Positions 1 to 5,997 of a DNA stretch of 9,691 nt are shown piece by piece. The stretch spans positions 1 to 9,691 of the forward strand of contig CALJXB010000222.1 of assembly GCA_937974415.1 (NCBI GenBank). The letters run 5' to 3'. The position numbers and the translations under genes are program-made. A model generated the notes under the pieces. The model saw only the letters and a list, made by a program, of their open reading frames with translations. It was not told the DNA's origin and ran no database searches. Numbering within the stretch: the first letter of the stretch is position 1; every line of letters starts with the position of its first letter. The DNA comes from an uncultured Kiloniellales bacterium (GTDB lineage Bacteria; Pseudomonadota; Alphaproteobacteria; Kiloniellales; JAKSDN01).

Positions 1-722
1 GCCTCGGGCCCGGCCATAAGGCGCAAGATGCTCCACTCGCCGTCAAAGACCTCGGCAGACGCGGTCATGCCCTCGGCGGCGAGCGACGCCGCGAGCACCC
101 CAGCCTTTGCGGCCAGGCCCGCGTGCAAGGGCTTCGCCATGGTCCCGAATTGGCTCTTGAAACCGGAGGCCATACTGGCAGCTAACCCAATCGCATAGCC
201 GATATCTCGCACATTCAACTTTAAGAGTCGAGCGCCGGCGGCCGCCGCACCGACGGCGCCCAGGGTCCCGGTGGCGTGCCAGCCCCGGTGATAGTGGGAC
301 AGATTCACCGCGGCGCCGAGGCGGACGATGATCTCCAGCCCGGCGATATAGCCATCGAGGAGGTCGCCGCCGGGGGCCTGGCGCTCCTCGCCCAGGGCAA
401 GCAGCGCCGGCACCAGCACGGCGCTCGGGTGGGTCGCGCCGGGGTCCTCGTAGTCGTCGAAATCGAGGGCATGGGCGGCCGTGCCGTTAGCCATTGCCGC
501 CCACGGCGCCGGCGCGCGACGGTCGGATCCGACGACGGTGCAAGGCCCGTCGCCCCACCGCGCCACGGCCCGGCGGACTCCCGCGGACGCGGGCTCACCG
601 GCACCGGCCAGCATGCAGCCGAGGGTATCGAGGAAGGCGCGCCGAGCAGGCGCAACCGCCGTCTCGCCATGATCCCGCGGCGCGTCGGCGATCCAAGCCG
701 CGAAGGTCTCGAGGGCGTTCAT
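1..722 (-). CDS. MmgE/PrpD family protein, N-terminal part (cut by window edge)
   Basis: The reading frame opens with ATG at 722 and stays open to base 1, giving 240 residues of a family usually about 450 long; the C-terminal half lies outside the window. I translated it by hand. Family hallmarks seen are FLDTLGCMLAGA (residues 30-41), ALDFDD followed by ATHPSA (85-101) and GWHATGT (147-153). These belong to the all-helical N-terminal domain of MmgE/PrpD proteins. The family includes 2-methylcitrate dehydratase, cis-aconitate decarboxylase and iminodisuccinate epimerase-like enzymes, so the exact reaction cannot be assigned. The start lies 11 bp after the stop of the upstream dehydrogenase gene, so the two are very probably co-transcribed, with this gene last of the three visible. 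No strong Shine-Dalgarno sequence precedes the start, which would fit translational coupling. Family assignment is firm; substrate is unknown. Confidence 0.9.
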   Translation of the reverse strand, partial: MNALETFAAWIADAPRDHGETAVAPARRAFLDTLGCMLAGAGEPASAGVRRAVARWGDGPCTVVGSDRRAPAPWAAMANGTAAHALDFDDYEDPGATHPSAVLVPALLALGEERQAPGGDLLDGYIAGLEIIVRLGAAVNLSHYHRGWHATGTLGAVGAAAAGARLLKLNVRDIGYAIGLAASMASGFKSQFGTMAKPLHAGLAAKAGVLAASLAAEGMTASAEVFDGEWSILRLMAGPE

Positions 723-733
723 GGGCGAGCGCT

Positions 734-1780
734 CTATGCCCTGTCCAGGGCGACCACCTCGGCGAGGTCCAGGCCGACCGAGCGGCCGGCCTCGCTCAAT
801 TGCTGCCAGACCTTCTCCGGCATGGGTACGCCCTCGCGGCTCCGGGCTTCGGCGGCGCGGCGCTCCGGTTCGCCCGGCAGCAGCACCTCATTGAAGCCTT
901 CGGCCGGCGGCACGTCCTTGACGAATTGGAGGAACGTCTCGGCCGACTCGCCGTAGGCCTCGGCCGGCCTGAACATGCCCAGGTCGACGGTGATGACGAA
1001 CCAATTGAACTCCGGCGGCGCGTCCAGAACAGCATCGCCGACCAGTTCGGCGATGAGCCCGAGGCCGTAGCCCTTGTGGCCCGCCGCCGGCAGGTGCATG
1101 CCGCCGTCGAAGAAGTCCTCCGGGTCGGTGCTCGGCTGGCCATGCTTATCGAGGATCCAGCCTTCGGGCAGGGCCTTGCCCTCGGCCCGGTAGACCGCGA
1201 CCTTGCCGTCGGCCACCGTGCTGGTGGCGAAGTCGACCACGATCGGCCCGAAGCGCCCGCCGGGCATGGCAAAGGCGTAGGGATTGGTACTGACGATCGG
1301 CTGGCAGCCGCCGAACGGCACAACGTTGCGCCAGATCTCGTGGGCCCCGCCGCCGAAGACCAGGGCGAAGAGGCCGCGCCGGGCTGCGGCCTCGGCGAAA
1401 TGGCCGATGCGCCCGGTGTGGCTGCAGTCGGCCAGGCCGACACAGGCCGAACCCTGGCGGCCGGCGATCTCGACGGCGGTCTCGGTCGCCTGGTTCAGGG
1501 CGTAGATGCCGAAGCCCTTGTTGCCGCGGACCAAGGCGAGGCCCGGCGCCTTGCTCTCGACCGCCGGGCGGGCGGCCGGGTCGACGTTGCCCTTAGCGAT
1601 TTCCTCGAGATACCAGGGCAGCTGCATGACGCCGTGGGAATCGACCCCCTTGAGGCTGGCCCCGACCAACGATCCGGCCACCACCTCGGTGATGTCCTCC
1701 GGCGTGCCGGCGGCCAGCAGGAGCTCTCGGGCGAGCCGGTCCAACTGATTCGGTGAGAGCTGAGGCATGATTCGGTGCAT
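734..1780 (-). CDS. Malate/L-lactate dehydrogenase (Ldh2/YlbC/AllD-type) NAD(P)-dependent oxidoreductase
   Basis: This 348-residue protein has the full length and motif order of the Ldh2 family: soluble NAD(P)H enzymes with a non-Rossmann fold that interconvert 2-hydroxy acids and 2-oxo acids (malate, sulfolactate, ureidoglycolate, 2,3-diketogulonate). Seen in order are VDSHGV (46-51), CSHTGRIGHFAE (119-130) containing the likely catalytic His121, STNPYAFAMPG (164-174), DFATSTVADGK (183-193), PEGWILD and TDP (205-220), and GHKGYGL (234-240). No signal peptide or membrane segment is visible, so it should be cytoplasmic. The ATG at 1780 has AGAGAAAG immediately upstream. An ATG at 1768 (residue 5, protein starting MPQLS) is an alternative. 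It lies 30 bp after the ThDP enzyme gene and 11 bp before the PrpD-type gene, as the middle gene of an apparent operon. Which hydroxy acid it uses is not determinable here. Confidence 0.92.
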   Translation of the reverse strand: MHRIMPQLSPNQLDRLARELLLAAGTPEDITEVVAGSLVGASLKGVDSHGVMQLPWYLEEIAKGNVDPAARPAVESKAPGLALVRGNKGFGIYALNQATETAVEIAGRQGSACVGLADCSHTGRIGHFAEAAARRGLFALVFGGGAHEIWRNVVPFGGCQPIVSTNPYAFAMPGGRFGPIVVDFATSTVADGKVAVYRAEGKALPEGWILDKHGQPSTDPEDFFDGGMHLPAAGHKGYGLGLIAELVGDAVLDAPPEFNWFVITVDLGMFRPAEAYGESAETFLQFVKDVPPAEGFNEVLLPGEPERRAAEARSREGVPMPEKVWQQLSEAGRSVGLDLAEVVALDRA

Positions 1781-1810
1781 CTTTCTCTGGATTCAACTAA
1801 TGAAGAAAAA

Positions 1811-3475
1811 TCAACCCTTTGCGAATCGTTTTTCCTCTTTCGTGATAACTTGGAGGAGAGCCGGCCGGCCGGCATCGACCTGGGCAATGCAACGGGCCAG
1901 GTCCGGCTTCAGATCGGCACATTTCTCCACCTGCTCGCTGTAGCCGCCGAGGGCCTGGGCAACCCCGGCGTAGTCGCCGCCAAGCTCGTTGATGCGGTGC
2001 TTCTCCGACGCAATCGGCAGATAGCCGGTGTAGCCGCCCATGACGCTGTTCTTGAGGACCACGGTCAGGATGGGCAGCTCGCAGCGCACCGCGGTCTCGA
2101 AGTCCATGCCGGTCATGCCGAAGGCCGCATCGCCCATGACGTTGACGCAGAGACGATCGGGCCGGGCCAGTTTCGCGCCCATGGCGAGGCCGAGGCCGAG
2201 GCCCAGGTGGGTGGTCTTGCCCCAGCCGATGTAGCCGTGCGGATGGGTCGCCTCGTAGAACGGCACCATCTGATCGCGCGGGCTGCCGGCGTCGTGGGTC
2301 ACGATGCTGCGCGATTTGTCGAGGCCGGTGTTCAGCTCCCAGACCACCCGGTAAGGGTTGATCGGCTCTTCGTCCGAGGTGAGCAGCGGCATCCAGGTAT
2401 CCAGGAAAGCCTGTTTGACGGCCCGGATTTCCTTTGCGGTCTCCCCCTGCCCGCTCCGGCCGCCCTCGCCGAGGCGGGCCGTCGCTTCCGAGATCATGGC
2501 CCGCAGCGCCGCCTTGGCGTCGCCGAGGGCGCCGAAGGAAATCGGATAGTCCTTGGCCAGCTCGTCGGCGCAATTGGTGATCTGGGCCATGGTCTTGCCC
2601 GCCGGGATCGGCGTGATGTAGTCGGAGCGGGTGAAGCTGGTTCCGATCCCCAGCACGAAGTCGGCGGCCGCCAGGAAGTGATCGACGGTCGCCGGCCGGG
2701 TGAGGCCCCCGGCCCCCAAGGCCAGGGGATGGTCCTCGGGAAACGCGCTCTTGCCGTTCAGGCTGGTCATGACCGGGACCTGCAGCAGCTCCGCCAGCTG
2801 CCGCAGCTCGTCCCAGGCCTGGGCGTAGAAGATCCCCTGCCCGGCCACCAGGACCGGCCGCTTGGCGGCCAGAAGAGCGTCCACCGCTTCTTCGATGTCC
2901 TTGGGATCGGGGTGGGGCGAGGTGCGTCGGGCCGGCCGGTAGTCTTCGGGATCGAAATCGCACGCGTCATTGAGGATGTCGATGGGGGTTTCGACCATGA
3001 CCGGCCCCGGCCGGCCGCCGCGCAGCTCGGCGAAGGCATGCTGCAGCATTTGCGGGATGCGCGCCGGATCGACCACGGTCTCGCCCCACTTGGTCACCGC
3101 CCGCATGTTGCGTGCCGCGACGAAGTTGGGCGCCACGTCGAGCTGGTGGGTCGGATAGCCGGTCGGCAGGTAGAGCACCGGCGAGGCGTCGCCGTAGCAC
3201 TGGGCCACGCCGCCGAAGGCGGCCTCGGCGCCCGGCCCGTACTGGACCGTGGTCACCCCCACCTTGCGCCCGTCGCTCACCCGCGCGTAGCCGTCGGCGA
3301 TATTGAGCGCGACCCGTTCGGTGCGCGCCATGACCGGGCGAATGCCCACCGCCGCCGCCCCATCGATGATCTCGCTGTGGGGGAAGCAGGTGAGGACCTC
3401 GACGCCCTCCTTCTGCAGAATTCTGGCTATGAGTTCGTTCGCTTGCACCGCTGTCGCGCTCCCAAAAATCGCCAT
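1811..3475 (-). CDS. Thiamine-diphosphate-dependent enzyme, acetolactate synthase/2-oxoacid decarboxylase superfamily
   Basis: Starting at ATG 3475 gives 554 residues, normal for this superfamily. The frame stays open upstream to a TTG at 3544, but that adds 23 Arg-rich residues with no family character, so 3475 is preferred despite a weak ribosome site. The N-terminal pyrimidine-binding domain carries the conserved glutamate in ARTERVALNIADGYAR (Glu53), followed by QYGPGAEAAFGG. A central domain contains PVLVAGQG. The C-terminal domain has the ThDP/Mg2+ motif, GDAAFG at about 448-453 ending at KNS about 475-477. This reads GDA and NS where many family members have GDG and NN. Relatives include acetolactate synthase, benzoylformate and oxalyl-CoA decarboxylases and sulfoacetaldehyde acetyltransferase, so the reaction is open. 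It is the first gene of the minus-strand operon and would logically use the 2-oxo acid made by the dehydrogenase after it. That functional link is inference. Confidence 0.88.
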   Translation of the reverse strand: MAIFGSATAVQANELIARILQKEGVEVLTCFPHSEIIDGAAAVGIRPVMARTERVALNIADGYARVSDGRKVGVTTVQYGPGAEAAFGGVAQCYGDASPVLYLPTGYPTHQLDVAPNFVAARNMRAVTKWGETVVDPARIPQMLQHAFAELRGGRPGPVMVETPIDILNDACDFDPEDYRPARRTSPHPDPKDIEEAVDALLAAKRPVLVAGQGIFYAQAWDELRQLAELLQVPVMTSLNGKSAFPEDHPLALGAGGLTRPATVDHFLAAADFVLGIGTSFTRSDYITPIPAGKTMAQITNCADELAKDYPISFGALGDAKAALRAMISEATARLGEGGRSGQGETAKEIRAVKQAFLDTWMPLLTSDEEPINPYRVVWELNTGLDKSRSIVTHDAGSPRDQMVPFYEATHPHGYIGWGKTTHLGLGLGLAMGAKLARPDRLCVNVMGDAAFGMTGMDFETAVRCELPILTVVLKNSVMGGYTGYLPIASEKHRINELGGDYAGVAQALGGYSEQVEKCADLKPDLARCIAQVDAGRPALLQVITKEEKRFAKG

Positions 3476-3581
3476 TCCATGGGCGCGAGCCGATCCGGGT
3501 CTAAGGATGCCTCGGTTACGGGTCCGCCCCGGTCGTATGATCAAATCAACCGGATCTGCATGCCATGATTCAAACAGGCCT

Positions 3582-3602
3582 GGCCATAGTCTTGATATGG
3601 CC
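3582..3602. promoter_or_regulatory. Inverted repeat, candidate operator for the catabolic operon
   Basis: GGCCATA and TATGGCC form perfect 7-bp arms around a 7-nt spacer. The repeat lies between a weak minus-strand promoter candidate (3619-3647) and the ThDP enzyme start at 3475, where a repressor could block transcription. Arms of this length are expected about once by chance in a region this size, so the claim rests on location. The regulator is unknown. Confidence 0.3.
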
Positions 3603-3618
3603 GACCGAGCCCCGATCC

Positions 3619-3647
3619 ATACGAAAGTGGCTTCTGGGTCAAGTCAA
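3619..3647 (-). promoter_or_regulatory. Weak sigma-70-like promoter candidate for the catabolic operon
   Basis: On the minus strand, TTGACT (3647-3642) is a good -35 box. Seventeen bases later TCGTAT (3624-3619) is a poor -10 box, matching 3 of 6 consensus bases. Transcription would begin near 3612 and give a leader of about 137 nt to the ATG at 3475, containing the 3582-3602 inverted repeat. Location is sensible but the -10 is weak. Confidence 0.22.
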
Positions 3648-3676
3648 CAGGAACTTCCAGGCCGAACGGGTGAGCC

Positions 3677-3841
3677 ATGGCCACCGTTTTCGGCCCTCTC
3701 TCGGCCTTTTCCCGCGCCTACCGCGCCCACTTCGGCTATTCCGCCCGCGACGAGCGCACTCTCTACAGGACACAGCGTTCGCTGGATTGTTTGCTGCCAG
3801 TCAGCCGGTCGCCGGCCGTGTATTGCCGCTCCCGGGCCTAG
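3677..3841 (+). CDS. Small ORF of 54 residues, unrecognised; possible small helical protein or gene remnant
   Basis: ATG at 3677 is preceded by GGGTGAG about 2 nt away and opens a 54-codon frame. In the first 28 codons, 23 end in G or C, like the real genes here, and the pattern weakens after about codon 35. The N-terminal half contains FSRAYRAHFGYSARDERT. That segment resembles either the end of an AraC-type helix-turn-helix domain or the start of small DUF1127-like proteins common in alphaproteobacteria. The tail after about residue 38 resembles neither, so a frameshift or decay is possible. If it is an AraC remnant, it may once have encoded the local regulator. I do not recognise the gene with confidence; it could be chance. 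Confidence 0.25.
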   Translation: MATVFGPLSAFSRAYRAHFGYSARDERTLYRTQRSLDCLLPVSRSPAVYCRSRA

Positions 3842-3931
3842 TCCTGTCGTAATCCGGCCAGCATCGGCCTGGCTTATTCAAACAAATTACAATGATGAAT
3901 TCGGCCAGTTGGCTCTTCTCAGTTTCGTGAT

Positions 3932-3948
3932 TGAGATGACACTATGAT
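3932..3948 (+). promoter_or_regulatory. Promoter-like element for the ABC operon, shared with a second site
   Basis: TGAGATGACACTAT leads into TATGAT (3943-3948), a good -10-like hexamer. Nearly the same sequence, TGAGATGACGCTAT leading into TATACT, occurs before the TPR gene at 7791-7807. No convincing -35 box lies at 16-18 bp spacing in either case. If used, the leader to the permease ATG would be about 220 nt. The claim rests on the shared element and the intergenic position of both copies. Confidence 0.28.
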
Positions 3949-3996
3949 AACGGGCCGCTTGTGTCTGAATTCATTGTGTCGCATCATTGCGGCAAG

Positions 3997-4014
3997 CGAG
4001 CCAGGCTAGGCTCG
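3997..4014 (+). other. Short leader hairpin upstream of the ABC operon
   Basis: CGAGCC and GGCTCG can pair as a 6-bp stem around a 6-nt loop. No T-run follows, so it is not an intrinsic terminator. It may be a leader RNA structure or chance in GC-rich DNA. Confidence 0.2.
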
Positions 4015-4033
4015 ATAAGAACAACACGGGGGT

Positions 4034-4055
4034 CCGGGAGGCAAAAACTCCGGAA
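4034..4055 (+). other. Leader hairpin with A-rich loop upstream of the ABC operon
   Basis: TCCGGGAG can pair with CTCCGGA (one bulged G) around the loop GCAAAAA. It encloses a GGGAGG Shine-Dalgarno-like stretch without a convincing gene behind it. No T-run follows. Functional meaning is uncertain. Confidence 0.2.
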
Positions 4056-4118
4056 TATATGAAACGGCAAGCGCTCAGGCGCGGCTAGCAGAAGCGGCCG
4101 GACGCGCGAAGGGGGCAA

Positions 4119-4135
4119 TGACCGCACCGCGGTCA
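4119..4135. promoter_or_regulatory. Inverted repeat, candidate operator just upstream of the permease gene
   Basis: TGACCGC and GCGGTCA form perfect 7-bp arms around the spacer ACC, ending 40 bp before the permease ATG at 4176. The 17-bp size and TGACC...GGTCA form would suit a dimeric repressor (GntR-type for example) or an mRNA hairpin near the ribosome site. Chance occurrence cannot be excluded; the regulator is unknown. Confidence 0.3.
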
Positions 4136-4175
4136 CCATGCAAGACTTGAGAACTCGGGGGGTCGAGAACAGGTC

Positions 4176-5132
4176 ATGGGTAAAATCCTCAAAATGATCG
4201 CTCAGCGATTAGGGCTGGGCCTTATCACCTTGTTGGTCGTGTCTTTGATCATCTTCCTCGGGGTGGAGCTTCTGCCGGGCGATTTGGCCGAAGCCATCCT
4301 CGGGCAAGCAGCTACCGAAGAGACAGTCGCGGCATTCCGGCGGGAACTCAAACTCGACCTGCCGGCCCATGAACGCTACTTCGACTGGCTGTTTGGGATC
4401 ATGCAGGGCGACATGGGCAAGTCGCTCGCCAACCAGCGGCAAATCTCCGAATTGATCGGGACCCGCTTAGGGAACACGCTCTTCCTGGCGATGGTGGCGG
4501 CGATCATCTCGGTGCCCTTGGCGGTGACCCTGGGTGTCCTGGCGGCGCTCTACCGCAATTCCTTCTATGATAAGTGCGTCAACGTGGTCACCCTGACGTC
4601 GATCTCGTTCCCGGAGTTCTTCGTCGCCTACATCCTGATCCTCTTCCTCGCCGTGAAGGCAGGCATTTTCCCCAGCATCTCTAATGTCAGTCCCGATACG
4701 GACCTGTGGGATCGAGTCTATCGGGTAGCCCTGCCGGCCCTGACACTGACGCTCGTCGTCATCGCGCACATGATGCGCATGACCCGCGCGGCGATTATCA
4801 ACCTCTTGGCCAGCCCCTACATCGAGATGGCCAACTTGAAAGGCATGCCGCGCTCCCGGATCATCGTGAAGCACGCACTTCCCAATGCCTGGGCCCCGAT
4901 CATCAACGTGATCGTGATCAACCTGGCCTATCTGGTTGTCGGCGTCGTGGTGGTCGAGGTGGTCTTCGTCTATCCGGGTCTGGGACAGCTACTAGTGGAC
5001 TCCGTATCCAAGCGCGACATCCCAGTGGTTCAGGCGGCCTCTATGATCTTTGCGGCCACCTACATCCTGTTGAATCTCACCGCGGACATCTTGTCGATCT
5101 TGACAAACCCGCGGCTGTTGCATCCGAAGTGA
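4176..5132 (+). CDS. Peptide/nickel/opine-type ABC transporter permease, DppB-like
   Basis: This 318-residue inner-membrane protein matches DppB/OppB permeases in length and motifs. The first membrane span is at about 9-33, followed by VELLPGDLAEAILG (30-43) and the family segment GIMQGDMGKSL (74-84). Further spans fall near 100-125, 136-160, 185-205, 240-265 and 286-308. The cytoplasmic EAA-type loop that docks on the ATPase is YIEMANLKGMPRSRII (215-230), followed by HALPNAWAPI. The ATG at 4176 has only a modest AGGT ribosome site close upstream, but the protein begins exactly as the family does. It is the first gene of the operon, with 13 bp to the second permease gene. It would form half of the transmembrane channel; substrate is undetermined. 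Confidence 0.95.
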   Translation: MGKILKMIAQRLGLGLITLLVVSLIIFLGVELLPGDLAEAILGQAATEETVAAFRRELKLDLPAHERYFDWLFGIMQGDMGKSLANQRQISELIGTRLGNTLFLAMVAAIISVPLAVTLGVLAALYRNSFYDKCVNVVTLTSISFPEFFVAYILILFLAVKAGIFPSISNVSPDTDLWDRVYRVALPALTLTLVVIAHMMRMTRAAIINLLASPYIEMANLKGMPRSRIIVKHALPNAWAPIINVIVINLAYLVVGVVVVEVVFVYPGLGQLLVDSVSKRDIPVVQAASMIFAATYILLNLTADILSILTNPRLLHPK

Positions 5133-5145
5133 TTGGGGGGCGGAG

Positions 5146-5997
5146 ATGGAACTGAGTATGGTTTTGAAGGAGTTCTGGAAGGAGCTCAAGAAGGCCCCCG
5201 GAACCGCCTGGGTCGGCTTGGCGATCATCGTCTTTTACGTGTTCCTCGCGGTTTTCGCGCCCTTCTTGACGCCCTATGGCGAGTCGGAGGTCGTCGGCTA
5301 CGAGTTCGAGCCCTGGGGCGAGAACTTCGCCCTGGGTACGGACAACCTGGGGCGCGACATGGCAACGCGGCTCATTTACGGAGCACGGAACACCATCGGC
5401 ATCGCCTTCATCACGACGGCGCTGACCTTCATGATGGGGTCGATTACAGGCTTCATGGCAGCGACGCTGGGGGGCTGGTTCGACCAGGCCCTGAGCCGGG
5501 TCGTCGACATCCTGATGGCGATTCCCAGCCTGATCTTCGCCCTGTTGATCCTGACCATCACGGGGACCTCGATCCCGGCATTGATCATCGTCATCGCGGT
5601 GCTCGATTCAACCCGCGTCTTCCGCCTCGCCCGGGCCGTCTCCATGAACGTCGTGGTGATGGACTATGTCGAGGTCGCGAAGCTTCGCGGCGAAGGCCTC
5701 TGGTGGATCATGAACCGCGAGGTGCTGCCTAACGCTACCGCGCCGTTGGTTGCGGAGTTCGGGCTCAGGTTCTGCTTCGTGTTCCTGTTTATCTCCGCGC
5801 TCAGCTTCCTCGGGCTTGGCATCCAGCCGCCGACGGCGGACTGGGGCAGCATGGTGCGGGATAACGCCACCCTGATCACCTTCGGCGACATCACGCCGCT
5901 CTTGCCCGCAGGCGCCATCGCCATGCTGACGGTCGGCGTGAATTTCGTTGTGGACTGGTTCCTACAATTGACGAGTGGATTGCGCGATGAGCACTGA
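5146..5997 (+). CDS. Peptide/nickel/opine-type ABC transporter permease, DppC-like
   Basis: This 283-residue inner-membrane protein is the partner permease. It shows the DppC/OppC hallmarks in order: an N-terminal span at about 21-41, the periplasmic LGTDNLGRDM (63-72), a membrane core, the EAA loop YVEVAKLRGEGLWWIM (174-189) with VLPNATAPL, and SFLGLGIQPPTADWG (220-234) before the last span. The ATG at 5146 has GGGGGGCGGAG directly before it. The GGAG part touches the start codon, so the ATG at 5158 (protein starting MVLKEF) is a reasonable alternative. The 3' end overlaps the ATPase start by 11 bp, indicating tight translational coupling. It would pair with the DppB-like permease to form the channel. 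Confidence 0.95.
   Translation: MELSMVLKEFWKELKKAPGTAWVGLAIIVFYVFLAVFAPFLTPYGESEVVGYEFEPWGENFALGTDNLGRDMATRLIYGARNTIGIAFITTALTFMMGSITGFMAATLGGWFDQALSRVVDILMAIPSLIFALLILTITGTSIPALIIVIAVLDSTRVFRLARAVSMNVVVMDYVEVAKLRGEGLWWIMNREVLPNATAPLVAEFGLRFCFVFLFISALSFLGLGIQPPTADWGSMVRDNATLITFGDITPLLPAGAIAMLTVGVNFVVDWFLQLTSGLRDEH

Larger units (their letters stand above)
3476..4175. other. Divergent control region between catabolic and transport operons
   Basis: About 700 bp separate the starts of two oppositely transcribed operons, so both promoters should lie here. It is locally richer in A and T than the flanking genes, especially around 3870-3950. It holds one small plus-strand ORF (3677-3841), two inverted repeats with 7-bp arms (3582-3602 and 4119-4135), two hairpins in the presumed leader of the permease gene, and weak sigma-70-like elements on both strands. 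GAGAAC occurs twice, at 4149 and 4165, 16 bp apart. I see no complete regulator gene, no substrate-binding-protein gene, and no tRNA or transposon sequence in it. Longer reading frames crossing it lack family character. Confidence 0.7.

Noticed and set aside
494..1756. Plus-strand open frame of 420 codons opposite the dehydrogenase and PrpD-type genes
   Set aside because: It spans two well-supported minus-strand genes, is Arg/Ala/Gly-rich and shows no domain.
3476..3544. TTG-initiated 23-residue N-terminal extension of the ThDP enzyme
   Set aside because: The extra residues are Arg- and Gly-rich and unlike family N-termini; the ATG at 3475 gives the expected start.
1775..3568. Plus-strand open frame of 597 codons antisense to the ThDP enzyme
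   Set aside because: It is an artefact of strong G/C third-position bias on the opposite strand. The product is rich in His, Gly, Arg and Ala with no family motif, whereas the minus strand encodes a recognisable enzyme.
3855..3880. GCCAG...CTGGC hairpin followed by TTATTC as a possible terminator
   Set aside because: The stem is only 5 bp and no T-run follows.
3303..3947. Plus-strand open frame of 214 codons running from the ThDP gene into the control region
   Set aside because: More than a quarter lies antisense to a real gene, and the rest has no family character or consistent codon pattern.
4060..4197. Plus-strand 45-codon frame beginning MKRQALR that overlaps the permease start
   Set aside because: No family resemblance, poor codon pattern, and it overlaps a well-supported gene start. 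I considered whether it was the remnant of a substrate-binding-protein signal peptide, but nothing downstream supports that.
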